From NCBI GenBank assembly GCA_951812965.1, contig OX638341.1, forward strand, positions 2,338,438 through 2,402,437: 64,000 nucleotides of DNA. Direction: 5' to 3'. Positions 52,591 through 62,344 of the stretch are shown here, one piece after another; positions within the stretch are counted from its first letter, which is position 1, and each line of letters begins with the position of its first letter. Below the pieces are notes generated by a model. It did not search any database, was not told the origin of the DNA, and saw only the letters and a list, made by a program, of their open reading frames with translations. Source of the DNA: an uncultured Pseudohongiella sp. GTDB lineage: Bacteria; Pseudomonadota; Gammaproteobacteria; Pseudomonadales; Pseudohongiellaceae. The position numbers and the translations under genes were made by a program.

Positions 52591-53721
52591 TCAGTCTATC
52601 TGATTGACAAGTTCCAGAATGCGCCGATAGACCCGTGAAAGCGCGTTAAGATCCTCAAGAGCGACGTTCTCGTTCACCCGGTGGATGCTTTCGTTGCAAG
52701 GGCCGAACTCGACGACTTGCGCGCCCGTGGGCGCGATGAATCTGCCGTCCGAAGTGCCGCCGCTAGTGCTGTGTTCCGGGGACAGACCGAGTTCCTGTTC
52801 AATGCAGGCGGCAACCACCCTGCTGAATTCCCCAGTTTCATTGAGAAAGGGGCGGCCGGACTCGTGCCAGAGTATTTCATACTCGAATCCCGCTTCATCA
52901 AGTAGTTCCATGACTCGGGCACGAATCTGCGCTGCGTCGATCTCGGTCGAATAGCGCAAGTTGAATTTGACCTCGAGAGCGCCCGCTATGACATTGTCGG
53001 CTCCTGTGCCGGCGTTAATGTTGGAAATCTGCAGGCAGGTCGGTGGAAAGGAGTCATTGCCGCGGTCCCATTCCACTTCGATGAGCCGGGACAACGCCGG
53101 TAGCGCCTCGTGAATCGGATTGACCGATTTGTGAGGGTAGGCCACATGTCCCTGCAACCCTTTCACGGTCAACAGGCCGTTGATGGAACCGCGGCGGCCG
53201 ATCTTGATCGTATCGCCAAGCCGCTCCACGCAGGAAGGCTCGCCGACCAGGCAGTAATCGATCTGCTCGCCGCGTCGCACAAGTTCGTCCATTACCTTGG
53301 CGGTGCCATCGATGGCGGGGCCTTCCTCGTCGCTTGTTATGAGATAGCCAAGTCGAAGCTTTAGTATATTTCCGGCCAGAAAATCCTCGGCGGCGGTTAC
53401 CATGGCCGCGACCGAACCTTTCATGTCTGCCGCGCCCCGGCCATACAGCCGGCCCGCTCGCACTTCCGGCACGAAGGGATCGCTATGCCATTGCCGTATC
53501 GGGCCCGGCGGCACTACATCGGTATGACCGGCAAGCACGAGCAGGGGGCCCGAGTCGCCCAGGGTGGCCCAGAGATTGGTCACGGCGCCGAATTGCATGG
53601 TTTCGCAAGTGAACCCGAGCGCTTCAAGCCTTGCGCGCAACAACTCCTGGCAGCCGGCGTCCTCCGGCGTAACCGAAGGCAGCCGGATCAGTCCAGCAGC
53701 AAGATCCGAGGTAGCACTCAT
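52591..53721 (-). CDS. dapE: Succinyl-diaminopimelate desuccinylase
   Basis: 376 residues from ATG 53721; the frame extends to 53799 through repeat sequence and is trimmed. M20 peptidase metal motifs: LVLAGHTDVVPPG (His), YGRGAADMKGS (Asp) and TSDEEGPA (Glu pair). The C-terminal GPCNESIHRVNENV holds the last metal His. It makes LL-diaminopimelate in lysine and peptidoglycan synthesis. It is downstream of dapD on the same strand, separated by a four-hairpin repeat. Confidence 0.94.
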   Translation of the reverse strand: MSATSDLAAGLIRLPSVTPEDAGCQELLRARLEALGFTCETMQFGAVTNLWATLGDSGPLLVLAGHTDVVPPGPIRQWHSDPFVPEVRAGRLYGRGAADMKGSVAAMVTAAEDFLAGNILKLRLGYLITSDEEGPAIDGTAKVMDELVRRGEQIDYCLVGEPSCVERLGDTIKIGRRGSINGLLTVKGLQGHVAYPHKSVNPIHEALPALSRLIEVEWDRGNDSFPPTCLQISNINAGTGADNVIAGALEVKFNLRYSTEIDAAQIRARVMELLDEAGFEYEILWHESGRPFLNETGEFSRVVAACIEQELGLSPEHSTSGGTSDGRFIAPTGAQVVEFGPCNESIHRVNENVALEDLNALSRVYRRILELVNQID

Positions 53722-53737
53722 GTAACAAGGCCTACCA

Positions 53738-53849
53738 GCGGCACATGGATGTGCCGCCGAATTCTTTGGCGCAAGCCATTGAATTCGGGAGCAAAACAAA
53801 ACCGCGTTTTGCTTTGCGGCAGAGAAAAATTCCAGGGATGGAATTTTTC
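53738..53849. repeat. Family C four-hairpin element between dapD and dapE
   Basis: Four consecutive stems: GCGGCACAT/ATGTGCCGC (53738-53757, loop GG); CGAATTC...TGGC/GCCA...GAATTCG (53758-53787, loop GCAA, with a 2x2 internal loop); GCAAAACAAAAC/GTTTTGCTTTGC (53791-53817, one mismatch); GAAAAATTCCA/TGGAATTTTTC (53824-53849, loop GGGA). A second copy at 62373-62486 keeps the same four stems in the same order with compensatory changes. It fills the whole gap between the two genes and can fold on either strand. Confidence 0.85.
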
Positions 53850-53856
53850 GGAAATA

Positions 53857-54885
53857 TCAGTTATGCGCATGCAATTCCTCGTTCAATGTCACATGCGCCT
53901 TGCGCGGCAGGCATTCTATGGCGCCGGACAGCGAATTGCGCCGGAAAAGCCGATGCGCAAGGCCGGAAAGTTCGCTTGCCTTGCAGGTTCTGACGAGATT
54001 GCCTTCCCCGTCGAGTTCGCGCACCACGGCGCCGGCGGTCAGATAGAGTCCGGCTTCGACGATGCAGCCGTCGGCCAGGGACATGCCGATGCCGGCATTG
54101 GCGCCGATCAGGCAGTTCCGGCCGACGGAAACGATTTCCGTACCGCCGCCGGACAGCGTGCCCATGGTACTGGAGCTGCCGCCGAGGTCGCTGTTTTCCC
54201 CGACCATGACGCCGGCCGATATGCGGCCTTCGATCATTGCCTGGCCTTCGGTGCCGGCGTTGAAATTGATGAATCCTTCGTGCATGACCGTGGTGCCTTC
54301 CCCGACGTAAGCGCCGAGGCGGATTCTGGCGCTGTCGGCCAGACGCACTCCGGAGGGAACGACGTAATCCGTCATCTTCGGAAACTTGTCCACGGAATGA
54401 ACGCTCAGTGTTTCGCCTTGCTTGCGCGCTTCGAGCAGCAGGTTCGGCAGGTCCTGCAAGCTCACCGGGCCGCGGCTGGTCCAGGCCAGGTTGTGCAACA
54501 CGGAAAAAATCCCGTCGAGATTCTGCTCATGGGGCCTGGCCAGGCGATGGGACAACAGGTGCAACTTGAGAAACGCCTCCGGCGCCGAAGTCGGTGGCGA
54601 TTGCCCGTGGGAAAGGCAGAGCAATATGGGCCGTTCGCTGTCGCGCAGGCGGGCCGCCACGCTTTCCTGCTCGTGCTGAAACGCATCCCTTGCCGCGGCG
54701 AAAAAAACTTCAAGACCCTCGGCGTCGAGTGACCGAAAGCCGCTGTCGCCGAACCTGAGTTCGCAGAGGTTTGAAAGTTCCCGCGCGAAATCTTCATCGG
54801 GATTCACCGCGGGCAGCGGGTAGAAGGTCTCGATGATGTCGAGGGCGGAATTGCGGCTGGCGATGCCGAGGCCAAAGGCGATCAC
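53857..54885 (-). CDS. dapD: 2,3,4,5-tetrahydropyridine-2,6-dicarboxylate N-succinyltransferase, long (Pseudomonas) type
   Basis: 342 residues from GTG 54885, with GGAG 8 bases ahead; this matches the 344 of Pseudomonas DapD. An N-terminal domain (FGLGIASRNSALDIIETF) precedes the left-handed beta-helix with hexapeptide repeats (GAYVGEGTTVMHEGFINFNA, GSSSTMGTLSGGG, LIGANAGIGMSLADG). SVDKFPKMTDYVVPSG and RRNSLSGAIEC are family marks. It succinylates tetrahydrodipicolinate. It lies between glnD (upstream) and dapE on the minus strand. Upstream reading frame to 55098 is not supported. Confidence 0.95.
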   Translation of the reverse strand: MIAFGLGIASRNSALDIIETFYPLPAVNPDEDFARELSNLCELRFGDSGFRSLDAEGLEVFFAAARDAFQHEQESVAARLRDSERPILLCLSHGQSPPTSAPEAFLKLHLLSHRLARPHEQNLDGIFSVLHNLAWTSRGPVSLQDLPNLLLEARKQGETLSVHSVDKFPKMTDYVVPSGVRLADSARIRLGAYVGEGTTVMHEGFINFNAGTEGQAMIEGRISAGVMVGENSDLGGSSSTMGTLSGGGTEIVSVGRNCLIGANAGIGMSLADGCIVEAGLYLTAGAVVRELDGEGNLVRTCKASELSGLAHRLFRRNSLSGAIECLPRKAHVTLNEELHAHN

Positions 54886-54949
54886 TGCTTTTGCTCCGAT
54901 TTCCGGGTATTGTTTGCCGGGCGATTGTATCCGATACGAACCGCGCAGT

Positions 54950-57667
54950 TCAGCGCGCCGCGAGCTTTTCGGCGATTCGGGTCTTGATCCGCTCCTGCAA
55001 TGCCTCCGCCGCGGCCGCATCGTGCAATGGCTTGCCGTCGCCGTCGGCAATGAAAAACAGGTCTTCGACACGTTCGCCAAGCGTGGTAATTCTCGCATCC
55101 TTCAGGCTGATGCCGAATTCGGCGAACACCTGGCCCACACAGGCAAGAATGCCGGGCTGGTCCGGACAATTTATTTCCAGCGTTGAAAAGTCTTTCCCGG
55201 GAGAGTTGACCAGCGTTGTGCTTACATGCCGGCCGAAGCTGGTTTGCCTGCGGCTGCGGTGGAACTCGGGACTCGGCATCCGGCTTCCCGGATTGTCCAG
55301 ATGCCGCAGCAACATGGAACGTATCTCCGCCACGCGTTTCGGATTGTCGCCGACCGGATTGCCGTCGGATTCGAGCACGGTATATGTGTTCGCGCATTGG
55401 CCGCTGCTCGAAGTGAATATCCGCGCGCTTTGCACATTCAGTTTCAGGCGCTCGAAAGCGACCGCGCTGTTGGCGAACAGATAGTCGGCATCGTGCGTAT
55501 ACGTGAAAACCAGGGTCGCGCCTTCGGGGGTGTCAGCGGACATTTCACGCAGGGAAACGAGAGGTTTTTCGCTGGCGTGATTGACGATCGCGCGGGTATG
55601 CCAGTAAATGTTCTCCACCGATTCGCGCACGAAATACTCGTCGTTCATTTGCGCCCAGACGGCCGTGATGTCTGATTTGTTCAATCCGCCGGCACGCAGT
55701 TTCTCCTTTGCCGATTCCTTCTTGTCGGCGATGCGCTCGCCCCGGTCGCGGGGGTTTTCCAGGCCGAGGCGCAAGGCGCGCCGCGTGTTCAGATAGAGAT
55801 TGCGCAACAGGGTGGCGCGCCAGGAATTCCATAATTCGGGATTGGTGGCGCGAATGTCGGAAACCGTCAGCGCATAGAGGTAGTCAAGATGAAGCTTGTC
55901 GCCCACGGCGCGGGCAAAATCGTGAATCACCTCGGGATCGTCGATGTCCTTGCGCTGGGCAGTCATCGACATGAGCAGGTGATTTTCCACCAGCCAGGAA
56001 ACGAGTTTACCGTCCCAGGCGCTGAGGCGGTGCCTGCGGCAAAAGTTCTCCGCGTCGGTCTTGCCCAGGATCGAATGGTCGCCGCCGCGGCCCTTGGCGA
56101 TATCGTGATAGAGCCCGGCAATATAGAGCAGTGCGACTTTCGGCAGGCTCTTGTAGATCTGGGCGATGATCGGAAATTCCGTTTCCGCCTCGGGCAGGGC
56201 CAGCCGGCGCATGTTCTGTACCACCTGCAGGCTGTGGGCGTCCACGGTATAGATATGAAACAGATCGTGCTGCATCTGGCCCATGATCTTGCCGAATTCG
56301 GGCAGATATCGGCCGAGGATGCCGTATCGCGCCATGCGTCGAAGCTGGGTCACGAGTTGATGCGGGGAATGCAGCAGTTCCATGAACATGCTGACATTGC
56401 GGATGTCGTTGCGAAATTTCTTGTCGATCAATTTGCGATGATCGCGCAACAGACGGATCGTCGAAGCACGGATGCCCTGGATTCGCGGATTGTTCGCCAA
56501 TAGCACGAATACCTCGAGCAAGGCCGAAGGCGTGTTGCGAAAAATCTTGTCCGAACGCGCTTCGAGATAGCCGTTGCGTATGCGGAAGCGGCGGTTCAGG
56601 TCGACGATGGCGTCGCGTCTGCCGCTGCGCAGGATCGCTTCATCGAGATGTTGCAGCAGCATGTCGTTGAGGCCGCGCAAGTTGCCCACGGCGCGGTAAT
56701 ACTGCTTCATCAGTTTTTCCACGCCGAGACTTTCCTTGTCGTCCCGGTAGTCGAACATCGCCGCCAGCGCGCGCTGCTTGTCGAAACGCAGACGATCCTC
56801 CCGTCGGCCTTCGAGCATGTGCATGCCGTAACGCAATTTCCACAGGAAATGCCGACCGCGCATCAGCATGATGTGCTCCGCCCGGCTCAGGAAGCCGAGT
56901 TCCATCATGTCGCGGAAGGAATCGGCGTCGTAATGCCGCTTCGCGACCCAGGCGATCGTCTGGATGTCGCGCAAACCCCCGGGGGAAGTCTTGATATTGG
57001 GTTCGAGCGCGTAATCGATATCGTGATACTTCTCGTGCCGGTCAATCTGTTCGTCCCATTTGGCGCGCAGGAATTTCTTGGTCGGCCAGATCGAACGGGG
57101 ACCGGTGGCGGCCATCATCCGCTCATGCAATTCTTTCGGGCCGGCCAGGGTGCGCGACTCCATCAAGGTCGTGGCGATAGTGATATCGTCCCGCGCCTGC
57201 GCCTTGCATTGCCGGATAGAGCGCACGCTCTGGCCGATATCGAGGCCGATATCCCAAAGCATGGCGGTGAAGCGGGCGATGCAGTCGCGCCAGGCGGTTT
57301 GCCGCGATTTGCGTGTCAGGATCAGCAGGTCAACATCGGAATGCGGTAAAAGTTCGCCGCGGCCGTAACCGCCGACCGCGAGCAGGCTGATCTGCTCCCT
57401 GTCCGGCCAGGGCTGTCGATTCCAGATCGTGATCAGCACCTGGTCGATCAGCCAGGATCTGGCGGACACGATTTCACTGATGCGGCGATTCGCCAGATAG
57501 TATTCGTCGAGCCGCTTGTCTGCGGTCGCCAGCGCTTCCCGGATCAGCGCGATTTCGTCGCCGCCTTCATCGAGCGAAGCCTTGAGCGCTGCGACATTGA
57601 GCAATGATCGCCGGGAAACCGATCTGTCTCTCGCCGGAGCCGGGCGAAGGTCTGAACTTGCCGTCAT
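54950..57667 (-). CDS. glnD: Bifunctional [PII] uridylyltransferase/uridylyl-removing enzyme GlnD
   Basis: 905 residues. The nucleotidyltransferase motif is GGYGRGELLPHSDVDLLIL. The HD hydrolase centre is LYIAGLYHDIAKGRGGDHS, and two C-terminal ACT domains follow (the last reading NCPDQPGILACVGQVFAEFG). It senses glutamine and switches PII proteins, controlling nitrogen assimilation. It overlaps map by 4 bases and follows it in transcription, as in E. coli (map-glnD-dapD). Confidence 0.96.
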   Translation of the reverse strand: MTASSDLRPAPARDRSVSRRSLLNVAALKASLDEGGDEIALIREALATADKRLDEYYLANRRISEIVSARSWLIDQVLITIWNRQPWPDREQISLLAVGGYGRGELLPHSDVDLLILTRKSRQTAWRDCIARFTAMLWDIGLDIGQSVRSIRQCKAQARDDITIATTLMESRTLAGPKELHERMMAATGPRSIWPTKKFLRAKWDEQIDRHEKYHDIDYALEPNIKTSPGGLRDIQTIAWVAKRHYDADSFRDMMELGFLSRAEHIMLMRGRHFLWKLRYGMHMLEGRREDRLRFDKQRALAAMFDYRDDKESLGVEKLMKQYYRAVGNLRGLNDMLLQHLDEAILRSGRRDAIVDLNRRFRIRNGYLEARSDKIFRNTPSALLEVFVLLANNPRIQGIRASTIRLLRDHRKLIDKKFRNDIRNVSMFMELLHSPHQLVTQLRRMARYGILGRYLPEFGKIMGQMQHDLFHIYTVDAHSLQVVQNMRRLALPEAETEFPIIAQIYKSLPKVALLYIAGLYHDIAKGRGGDHSILGKTDAENFCRRHRLSAWDGKLVSWLVENHLLMSMTAQRKDIDDPEVIHDFARAVGDKLHLDYLYALTVSDIRATNPELWNSWRATLLRNLYLNTRRALRLGLENPRDRGERIADKKESAKEKLRAGGLNKSDITAVWAQMNDEYFVRESVENIYWHTRAIVNHASEKPLVSLREMSADTPEGATLVFTYTHDADYLFANSAVAFERLKLNVQSARIFTSSSGQCANTYTVLESDGNPVGDNPKRVAEIRSMLLRHLDNPGSRMPSPEFHRSRRQTSFGRHVSTTLVNSPGKDFSTLEINCPDQPGILACVGQVFAEFGISLKDARITTLGERVEDLFFIADGDGKPLHDAAAAEALQERIKTRIAEKLAAR

Positions 57668-58434
57668 CGTTCTTCATCGCGCAAGGTCAGCACTTCACAA
57701 CCATCTTCCAGAATGGCGATCGTGTGCTCCCATTGCGCGGACAGGCGGCGGTCCCGGGTAGTGACGGTCCAGCCGTCCTTGCTGGACAGGCGGGTGTGCC
57801 GCGTTCCTGCGTTGAGCATAGGCTCGATGGTAAAAGTCATGCCAGGCCGCAGTTCGACTCCGGTGCCAGGCGCGCCATAGTGCAGTACCTGGGGATCTTC
57901 GTGAAATCCGGTACCGATGCCGTGGCCGCAATATTCGCGCACAATGCCGTAGTGATTGGCTTCGCCATGTTGCTGGATGATATGGCCGATATCACCGAGT
58001 CGATTGCCAGGCCGGGCCGCTTCGATGCCCTTGAACAGGCACTCCCGGGTAACCCGCACCAGCCGCAGGGCGTGTTCCGGCGCCTTGCCGATGACAAACA
58101 TCTTGCTGGTATCGCCGTGATAGCCCTCCTTGATCACGGTGATGTCGATATTGACGATGTCGCCGTTCTTGAGAATCTTGCCGTCGCTGGGAATGCCATG
58201 ACAAACGACGTGATTGACCGAAGTACAGATGGACTTCGGAAAACCCTTGTAATTGAGCGGCGCCGGAACGGCGTCCTGCTTCTCGACGATGTGGCGGTGG
58301 CAGATGCGGTCGAGTTCACCGGTGGAAACGCCGGGCTTCACATGCTCCCCGATCATTTCCAGCACTTCCGCAGCGAGCCGCCCGGCCACCCGCATCTTGT
58401 CGATTTCGGCAGGCGATTTCAGATGAATGGACAT
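57664..58434 (-). CDS. map: Type I methionine aminopeptidase
   Basis: 256 residues from ATG 58434. Metal ligands lie in DIVNIDITVIKEGYHGDTSK (two Asp), GHGIGTGFHEDPQ (His), FTIEPML (Glu) and QWEHTI (Glu). It removes the initiator methionine from nascent proteins. It is divergent from the rpsB operon across a 382-base gap, the standard gammaproteobacterial arrangement. Confidence 0.96.
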   Translation of the reverse strand: MSIHLKSPAEIDKMRVAGRLAAEVLEMIGEHVKPGVSTGELDRICHRHIVEKQDAVPAPLNYKGFPKSICTSVNHVVCHGIPSDGKILKNGDIVNIDITVIKEGYHGDTSKMFVIGKAPEHALRLVRVTRECLFKGIEAARPGNRLGDIGHIIQQHGEANHYGIVREYCGHGIGTGFHEDPQVLHYGAPGTGVELRPGMTFTIEPMLNAGTRHTRLSSKDGWTVTTRDRRLSAQWEHTIAILEDGCEVLTLRDEER

Positions 58435-58522
58435 GAATCGGGTATGCGCTCGGCGGCTGTAAACTGGCGTCAATTGTAAAGCAAGCCGCCGGGCAAAGCA
58501 CTGCGCTCTGTCGTGGCTAAGC

Positions 58523-58616
58523 CACATGCGAAACGGTAGGGGCGAGGCATGCCTCTCCCGCGAACGGCCCCGAAACCGTACAACTGACGGGCGAGGCATG
58601 CCTCGCCCCTACATGC
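58523..58616 (+). repeat. Full family A element, forward orientation
   Basis: Palindromes start at 58540 (with one arm base changed, TCTCCC) and 58589 (perfect), 49 bases apart. The spacer is GCGAACGGCCCCGAAACCGT followed by ACAACTGAC. The left flank ACATGCGAAACG matches the array at 46437 and, inverted, 18503; the right flank CTACATGCTGAA matches 20976 inverted. It lies 17 bases upstream of the rpsB -35 region. Confidence 0.85.
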
Positions 58617-58632
58617 TGAAGGCGGGTTCGCT

Positions 58633-58660
58633 TTGAGAACAAGGCGCGTTGTGATATAAA
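58633..58660 (+). promoter_or_regulatory. Sigma-70-type promoter of the rpsB operon
   Basis: TTGAGA (58633-58638), a 16-base spacer and TATAAA (58655-58660). Transcription would start near 58667, giving a 5' leader of about 150 bases. Confidence 0.6.
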
Positions 58661-58729
58661 GCGTCGCGCCCGGAGCGGAGCAAATCCGCGCCGGCGCAGG
58701 CAACACCAAACTTAATGTCGCACACACAC

Positions 58730-58808
58730 CGGCACATGTGTTCCGGGTGCTCCCATCCGATAGGGTGGGGAGTTGAACCATGGGGTGTGTGGAGGCCTAA
58801 CCCGAAGG
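58730..58808 (+). promoter_or_regulatory. Structured rpsB mRNA leader, candidate S2 autoregulatory site
   Basis: The leader contains CTCCCATCC-GATA-GGGTGGGGAG (stem with one bulge) and then GGGT...ACCC around GTGTGGAGGCCTA, a sequence typical just upstream of rpsB in related bacteria. In E. coli S2 represses its own operon through the rpsB leader. The ribosome site AAGGAA (58805-58810) follows. The start codon is fixed at 58817 by homology. Confidence 0.55.
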
Positions 58809-58816
58809 AATCAGTT

Positions 58817-60088
58817 ATGTCCGTAAGTATGAAAGAAATGCTGCGCGCAGGCGTGCATTTCGGCCACCAGTGCCGATACTGGAACCCCAAGATGGAGCCT
58901 TACATCTTCGGCTCCCGCAACAAGATTCACATTATCAATCTCGAAGCCACGATTCCGGCGCTCAATGAATCGATGAAGCAGGTTGCCGAGTTCGCCTCCA
59001 AAGGCAAGAAGATTCTTTTTGTCGGCACCAAGCGCGCCGCCGCGAAGATCATTCGCCGCGAGGCGGAGCGATGCGAAATGCCTTACGTCAATCATCGCTG
59101 GCTCGGCGGCATGCTCACCAACTACAAGACCATCCGCGGTTCCATTCGCAAGCTCAAGGAACTCGAGGAACAGGAACAGGACGGCACTTTCGAACGCCTG
59201 ACCAAAAAGGAAGCACTGATGCTGATCCGGGCGCGCAAGAAGCTCGAGCGCAGCATCGGCGGCATCAAGGACATGGGTGGACTGCCGGACGCATTGTTCG
59301 TGATCGATGTCGAACATGAGCGCATTGCGGTAACCGAGGCCAACAGCGTGAAAATTCCGGTGATCGGAGTGGTCGACACCAATGCCGACCCGGAAGGTGT
59401 CCAGTATGTGATTCCCGGTAACGACGACGCGATTCGCGCCATCGAGTTGTACGCCACGGCGGTGGCCGATGCCTGCCTTGAAGGACGCCAACGCGCCGCT
59501 TCGCTCGATGGCGGCAGCGAATTCATCGAAATCGATGAAGATCCCGAACCCGAGGTCGAAAAGGTTCTCGCCAAGGTCAAGCGCAAGCGGGCGGTAGCGG
59601 ACAAGGCGCCAGAGCCAGAGCCCGAGCCCGAAGCGGCGGAAGCTGCGGTTGAGCCGGCTGAAGCGGTCGAAGCCGAGCAGACCGCGGAGCCGGAAGCCGC
59701 CGAGCCCGAGTCTACGGAAGCCGAAACTGCCGAACCTGAAGCCGTGGAGCCCGAGCCTGCGGAGACCGATGCCGCCGAGCCTGAAGTAGAGCCCGAGCCT
59801 GAAGTAGAGCCCGAGCCTGAAGTAGAGCCCGAGGCCGCGGAGCCCAAGGCTGCGAAACCCAAGACTGTGAAACCAAAGGCAGCGAAGCCCACGGCAGCAA
59901 AGCCCGAGGAAGAGAAGCCTGAAGCGGCGGAGCCCAAGGCGGCAAAGCCCAAGACCGCAACGCCAAAAGCTGCGAAGCCCAAAGCCGCAAAGCCCAAAGC
60001 CGCGAAGTCCAAGGCGGAGGATACCGAAACAGCGAAGCCTGAGGCGGTAGAGGCAGAACCCGATTCCGCCGGGAAGAAAAGCAAGTAG
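58817..60088 (+). CDS. rpsB: 30S ribosomal protein S2 with a long acidic-to-basic tail
   Basis: 423 residues from ATG 58817; most S2 proteins have about 240. Residues 1-230 are normal S2 ([56 protein letters not shown]). Residues 231-340 are acidic, built of A, E and P, including three exact 18-base repeats encoding EVEPEP (59783-59833). Residues about 340-410 switch to K-A-A-K-P repeats like histone H1, then an acidic end. The tail is probably disordered. It heads the rpsB-tsf-pyrH-frr operon. Confidence 0.95.
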   Translation: MSVSMKEMLRAGVHFGHQCRYWNPKMEPYIFGSRNKIHIINLEATIPALNESMKQVAEFASKGKKILFVGTKRAAAKIIRREAERCEMPYVNHRWLGGMLTNYKTIRGSIRKLKELEEQEQDGTFERLTKKEALMLIRARKKLERSIGGIKDMGGLPDALFVIDVEHERIAVTEANSVKIPVIGVVDTNADPEGVQYVIPGNDDAIRAIELYATAVADACLEGRQRAASLDGGSEFIEIDEDPEPEVEKVLAKVKRKRAVADKAPEPEPEPEAAEAAVEPAEAVEAEQTAEPEAAEPESTEAETAEPEAVEPEPAETDAAEPEVEPEPEVEPEPEVEPEAAEPKAAKPKTVKPKAAKPTAAKPEEEKPEAAEPKAAKPKTATPKAAKPKAAKPKAAKSKAEDTETAKPEAVEAEPDSAGKKSK

Positions 60089-60116
60089 TCAGCATGAATT
60101 TGAGGAAACCGGCCTT

Positions 60117-60989
60117 ATGGCACAGATAACAGCGAGCATGGTCAGGGAACTGCGGGAGCGCACGGGCCTGGGCATGATGGATTGCAAGCAGGCGTTGGTG
60201 GAAGTCGCCGGCGATATGGAGCGGGCGATTGAGCACTTGCGCAAGGTAAGCGGGCTGAAAGCGGCGAAAAAATCCGAACGCGTCGCCGCCCAGGGTGTAG
60301 TGTTGTCCCGATTGGCGGAAGACGGCAGTCGCGGAGTGCTGGTGGAAGTCAATTGCGAAACCGATTTTGTCGCCAAGGACGAAAACTTTCTGGCATTCGC
60401 GGAGCAATGCCTCGCGGGGGCGTTCGCGGATCCGGAACTCGACGCCGCGGAGCTGCTGTCCGGCGGTATCGACAATCAGCGCGAAAAGCTGGTTCAGAAA
60501 ATCGGTGAAAACGTCAATCTGCGCCGGATAGCTCATCTGGGCGCCGTTGCCGGCGGCCGGGTCGGCAACTATGTGCACGGCAATCGCAAGATCGGCGTAT
60601 TGGTTTCGCTGACCGGCGGCGACGAAGCGCTTGCGCGCGATGTCGCCATGCATGTGGCGGCAATGAATCCGCTGGTCGTGCGCGGCGATGACGTCCCGCA
60701 GGACGTGCTTGCCAAGGAATCGGAAATCTATGCCGCCCAGGCCAGGGAATCCGGAAAGCCCGAAGCGATCATCGAGAAAATGATCACGGGGCGCCTGCGC
60801 AAGTACGTCGCCGAAGTCAGTTTGTTGCAACAGCCTTTCGTCAAGAATCCCGATGTCAGCGTCGGCGAATTGGTGCGCGGCGCGGATGCCGATGTGGCGC
60901 AGATCCTGCGCTACGAAGCCGGTGAAGGGATGGAAAAGAAACAGGAAGATTTTGCCGCCGAAGTTGCCGCCCAGGTCGAGGCGAACTGA
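60117..60989 (+). CDS. tsf: Translation elongation factor Ts
   Basis: 290 residues. It begins [24 protein letters not shown] and includes [15 protein letters not shown], the TDFV motif that contacts EF-Tu. The C-terminal dimerisation region ([16 protein letters not shown]) is normal. It exchanges GDP on EF-Tu. It follows rpsB by 28 bases. Confidence 0.97.
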   Translation: MAQITASMVRELRERTGLGMMDCKQALVEVAGDMERAIEHLRKVSGLKAAKKSERVAAQGVVLSRLAEDGSRGVLVEVNCETDFVAKDENFLAFAEQCLAGAFADPELDAAELLSGGIDNQREKLVQKIGENVNLRRIAHLGAVAGGRVGNYVHGNRKIGVLVSLTGGDEALARDVAMHVAAMNPLVVRGDDVPQDVLAKESEIYAAQARESGKPEAIIEKMITGRLRKYVAEVSLLQQPFVKNPDVSVGELVRGADADVAQILRYEAGEGMEKKQEDFAAEVAAQVEAN

Positions 60990-61003
60990 ACGGAGAATCG
61001 CGT

Positions 61004-61774
61004 ATGCCCGCGAACCGGGGTCGAGCCGGATCAGGCGCAAGATTCCGCCGCATTTTACTGAAACTGAGCGGCGAATCACTGAGTGGCGGCGCGGGTTTCG
61101 GCATTGACGCGGAAGTGCTGCGCGGCATGGCCGAGCAGGTCGGCGAGATTGTCGCGATGGGTGTGCAGACCGGCATCGTCATCGGCGGAGGCAACCTGTT
61201 TCGCGGCGTCAGCGGCCAGGCCAGCGGCGTCGACCGCATAACCGGCGACCAGATGGGAATGCTCGCCACGATCATGAATTCCCTGGCCTTGCGCGACGCC
61301 CTGGAAAGCGCCGACATTCCGGCGCGCATTCTCGCGGCCAAAGGCATCGCGGGCGTCGTCGAGCAATTCGAGCGCCATGCAGCGATCCGTTATCTGGAGG
61401 AGGGCAAGGCCGTCATCTTTTCCGGAGGTACCGGCAATCCGCTTTTCACAACCGATTCCGCCGCCTGTCTGCGCGGCATTGAAATCGGCGCGGAAATCAT
61501 ATTCAAGGCCACCAGGGTAGACGGCGTGTACTCCGCGGACCCTGAGCGGGATCCGGAAGCGGTCAAATTCGATGCATTGGGTTATGATGCGGTCATCCGG
61601 GAAAAGCTGGGAGTCATGGACTTGACCGCGATCTGCCTGGCCCGGGATAACGGCATGCCGATCAGGGTATTCGACATGACCCGCCCAGAGGCATTGCGCG
61701 AGAATATCGCGGGCGAGCCCAACGGCACTCTGATCAGTCAGGACCGGATCGATGCGAGTGGAGGCGGAAGATGA
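61004..61774 (+). CDS. pyrH: Uridylate kinase
   Basis: 256 residues. The amino-acid-kinase-fold motifs are [46 protein letters not shown] and [20 protein letters not shown]. It phosphorylates UMP and is allosterically controlled. The N-terminus has a short basic extension ([13 protein letters not shown]). It overlaps frr by 4 bases. Confidence 0.96.
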   Translation: MPANRGRAGSGARFRRILLKLSGESLSGGAGFGIDAEVLRGMAEQVGEIVAMGVQTGIVIGGGNLFRGVSGQASGVDRITGDQMGMLATIMNSLALRDALESADIPARILAAKGIAGVVEQFERHAAIRYLEEGKAVIFSGGTGNPLFTTDSAACLRGIEIGAEIIFKATRVDGVYSADPERDPEAVKFDALGYDAVIREKLGVMDLTAICLARDNGMPIRVFDMTRPEALRENIAGEPNGTLISQDRIDASGGGR

Positions 61775-62331
61775 TCGAGGAAATCATGCAGGACGCCAAA
61801 GAGCGGATGCGGAAAAGCATCGTTTCGCTGGAAAACGCGTTCAAGCGGATTCGCACCGGGCGGGCGCACCCGGCGATTCTCGACGGCGTCATGGTGTCCT
61901 ATTACGGTACGGAAACGCCGCTCAATCAACTGGCGGCGATTCACGTGGAAGAGGGCCGGTCGCTGTTGATAGGGCCTTGGGAAAAATCAATCATCGGCGA
62001 TATCGAGAAGGCGATACACAAGTCAGACCTCGGCCTGAATCCATCGAACAACGGTGACACCATACGTGTGCCGATGCCCCCGCTGACCGAAGAAACCCGC
62101 CGCGACTACGGTAAACAGGCAAAAAGCGAAGCAGAATCCGCTCGGGTGGCGATCCGCAATATTCGCCGGGACGCCAATTCCGATTTCAAGGAACTCGCAA
62201 GAGAAAAGGAAATCAGCGAAGATGAAGCCCGCCGCGCCGAAGACCGCATGCAGAAGTTGACCGACCAGCACATCGACATCGTGGATGCGACGTACAAGGC
62301 GAAAGAAGCCGACCTGCTGTCCATGAACTGA
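61771..62331 (+). CDS. frr: Ribosome recycling factor
   Basis: 186 residues. It has [20 protein letters not shown], the conserved tRNA-mimic hinge around [13 protein letters not shown], and the C-terminal [19 protein letters not shown]. It splits post-termination ribosomes with EF-G. It is separated from uppS by a 179-base gap containing hairpins. Confidence 0.97.
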   Translation: MIEEIMQDAKERMRKSIVSLENAFKRIRTGRAHPAILDGVMVSYYGTETPLNQLAAIHVEEGRSLLIGPWEKSIIGDIEKAIHKSDLGLNPSNNGDTIRVPMPPLTEETRRDYGKQAKSEAESARVAIRNIRRDANSDFKELAREKEISEDEARRAEDRMQKLTDQHIDIVDATYKAKEADLLSMN

Positions 62332-62344
62332 CCGGCCGTCGCAA

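Larger units (their letters stand above)
58435..58816. other. Gap between map and rpsB: repeat element, promoter and leader
   Basis: This 382-base stretch contains no gene. It holds a family A element (58523-58616), a sigma-70-like promoter (58633-58660) and an rpsB leader of about 150 bases. Nothing is evident between 58435 and 58522, where the map promoter must lie. Confidence 0.7.

Noticed and set aside
53485..54732. Plus-strand frame of 415 codons across dapE and dapD
   Set aside because: Both genes beneath it are certain on the minus strand and the frame crosses the hairpin element.
59122..61079. Minus-strand frames opposite rpsB and tsf, rich in repeated residues
   Set aside because: They mirror the repetitive rpsB tail and the conserved tsf gene; no start signals.
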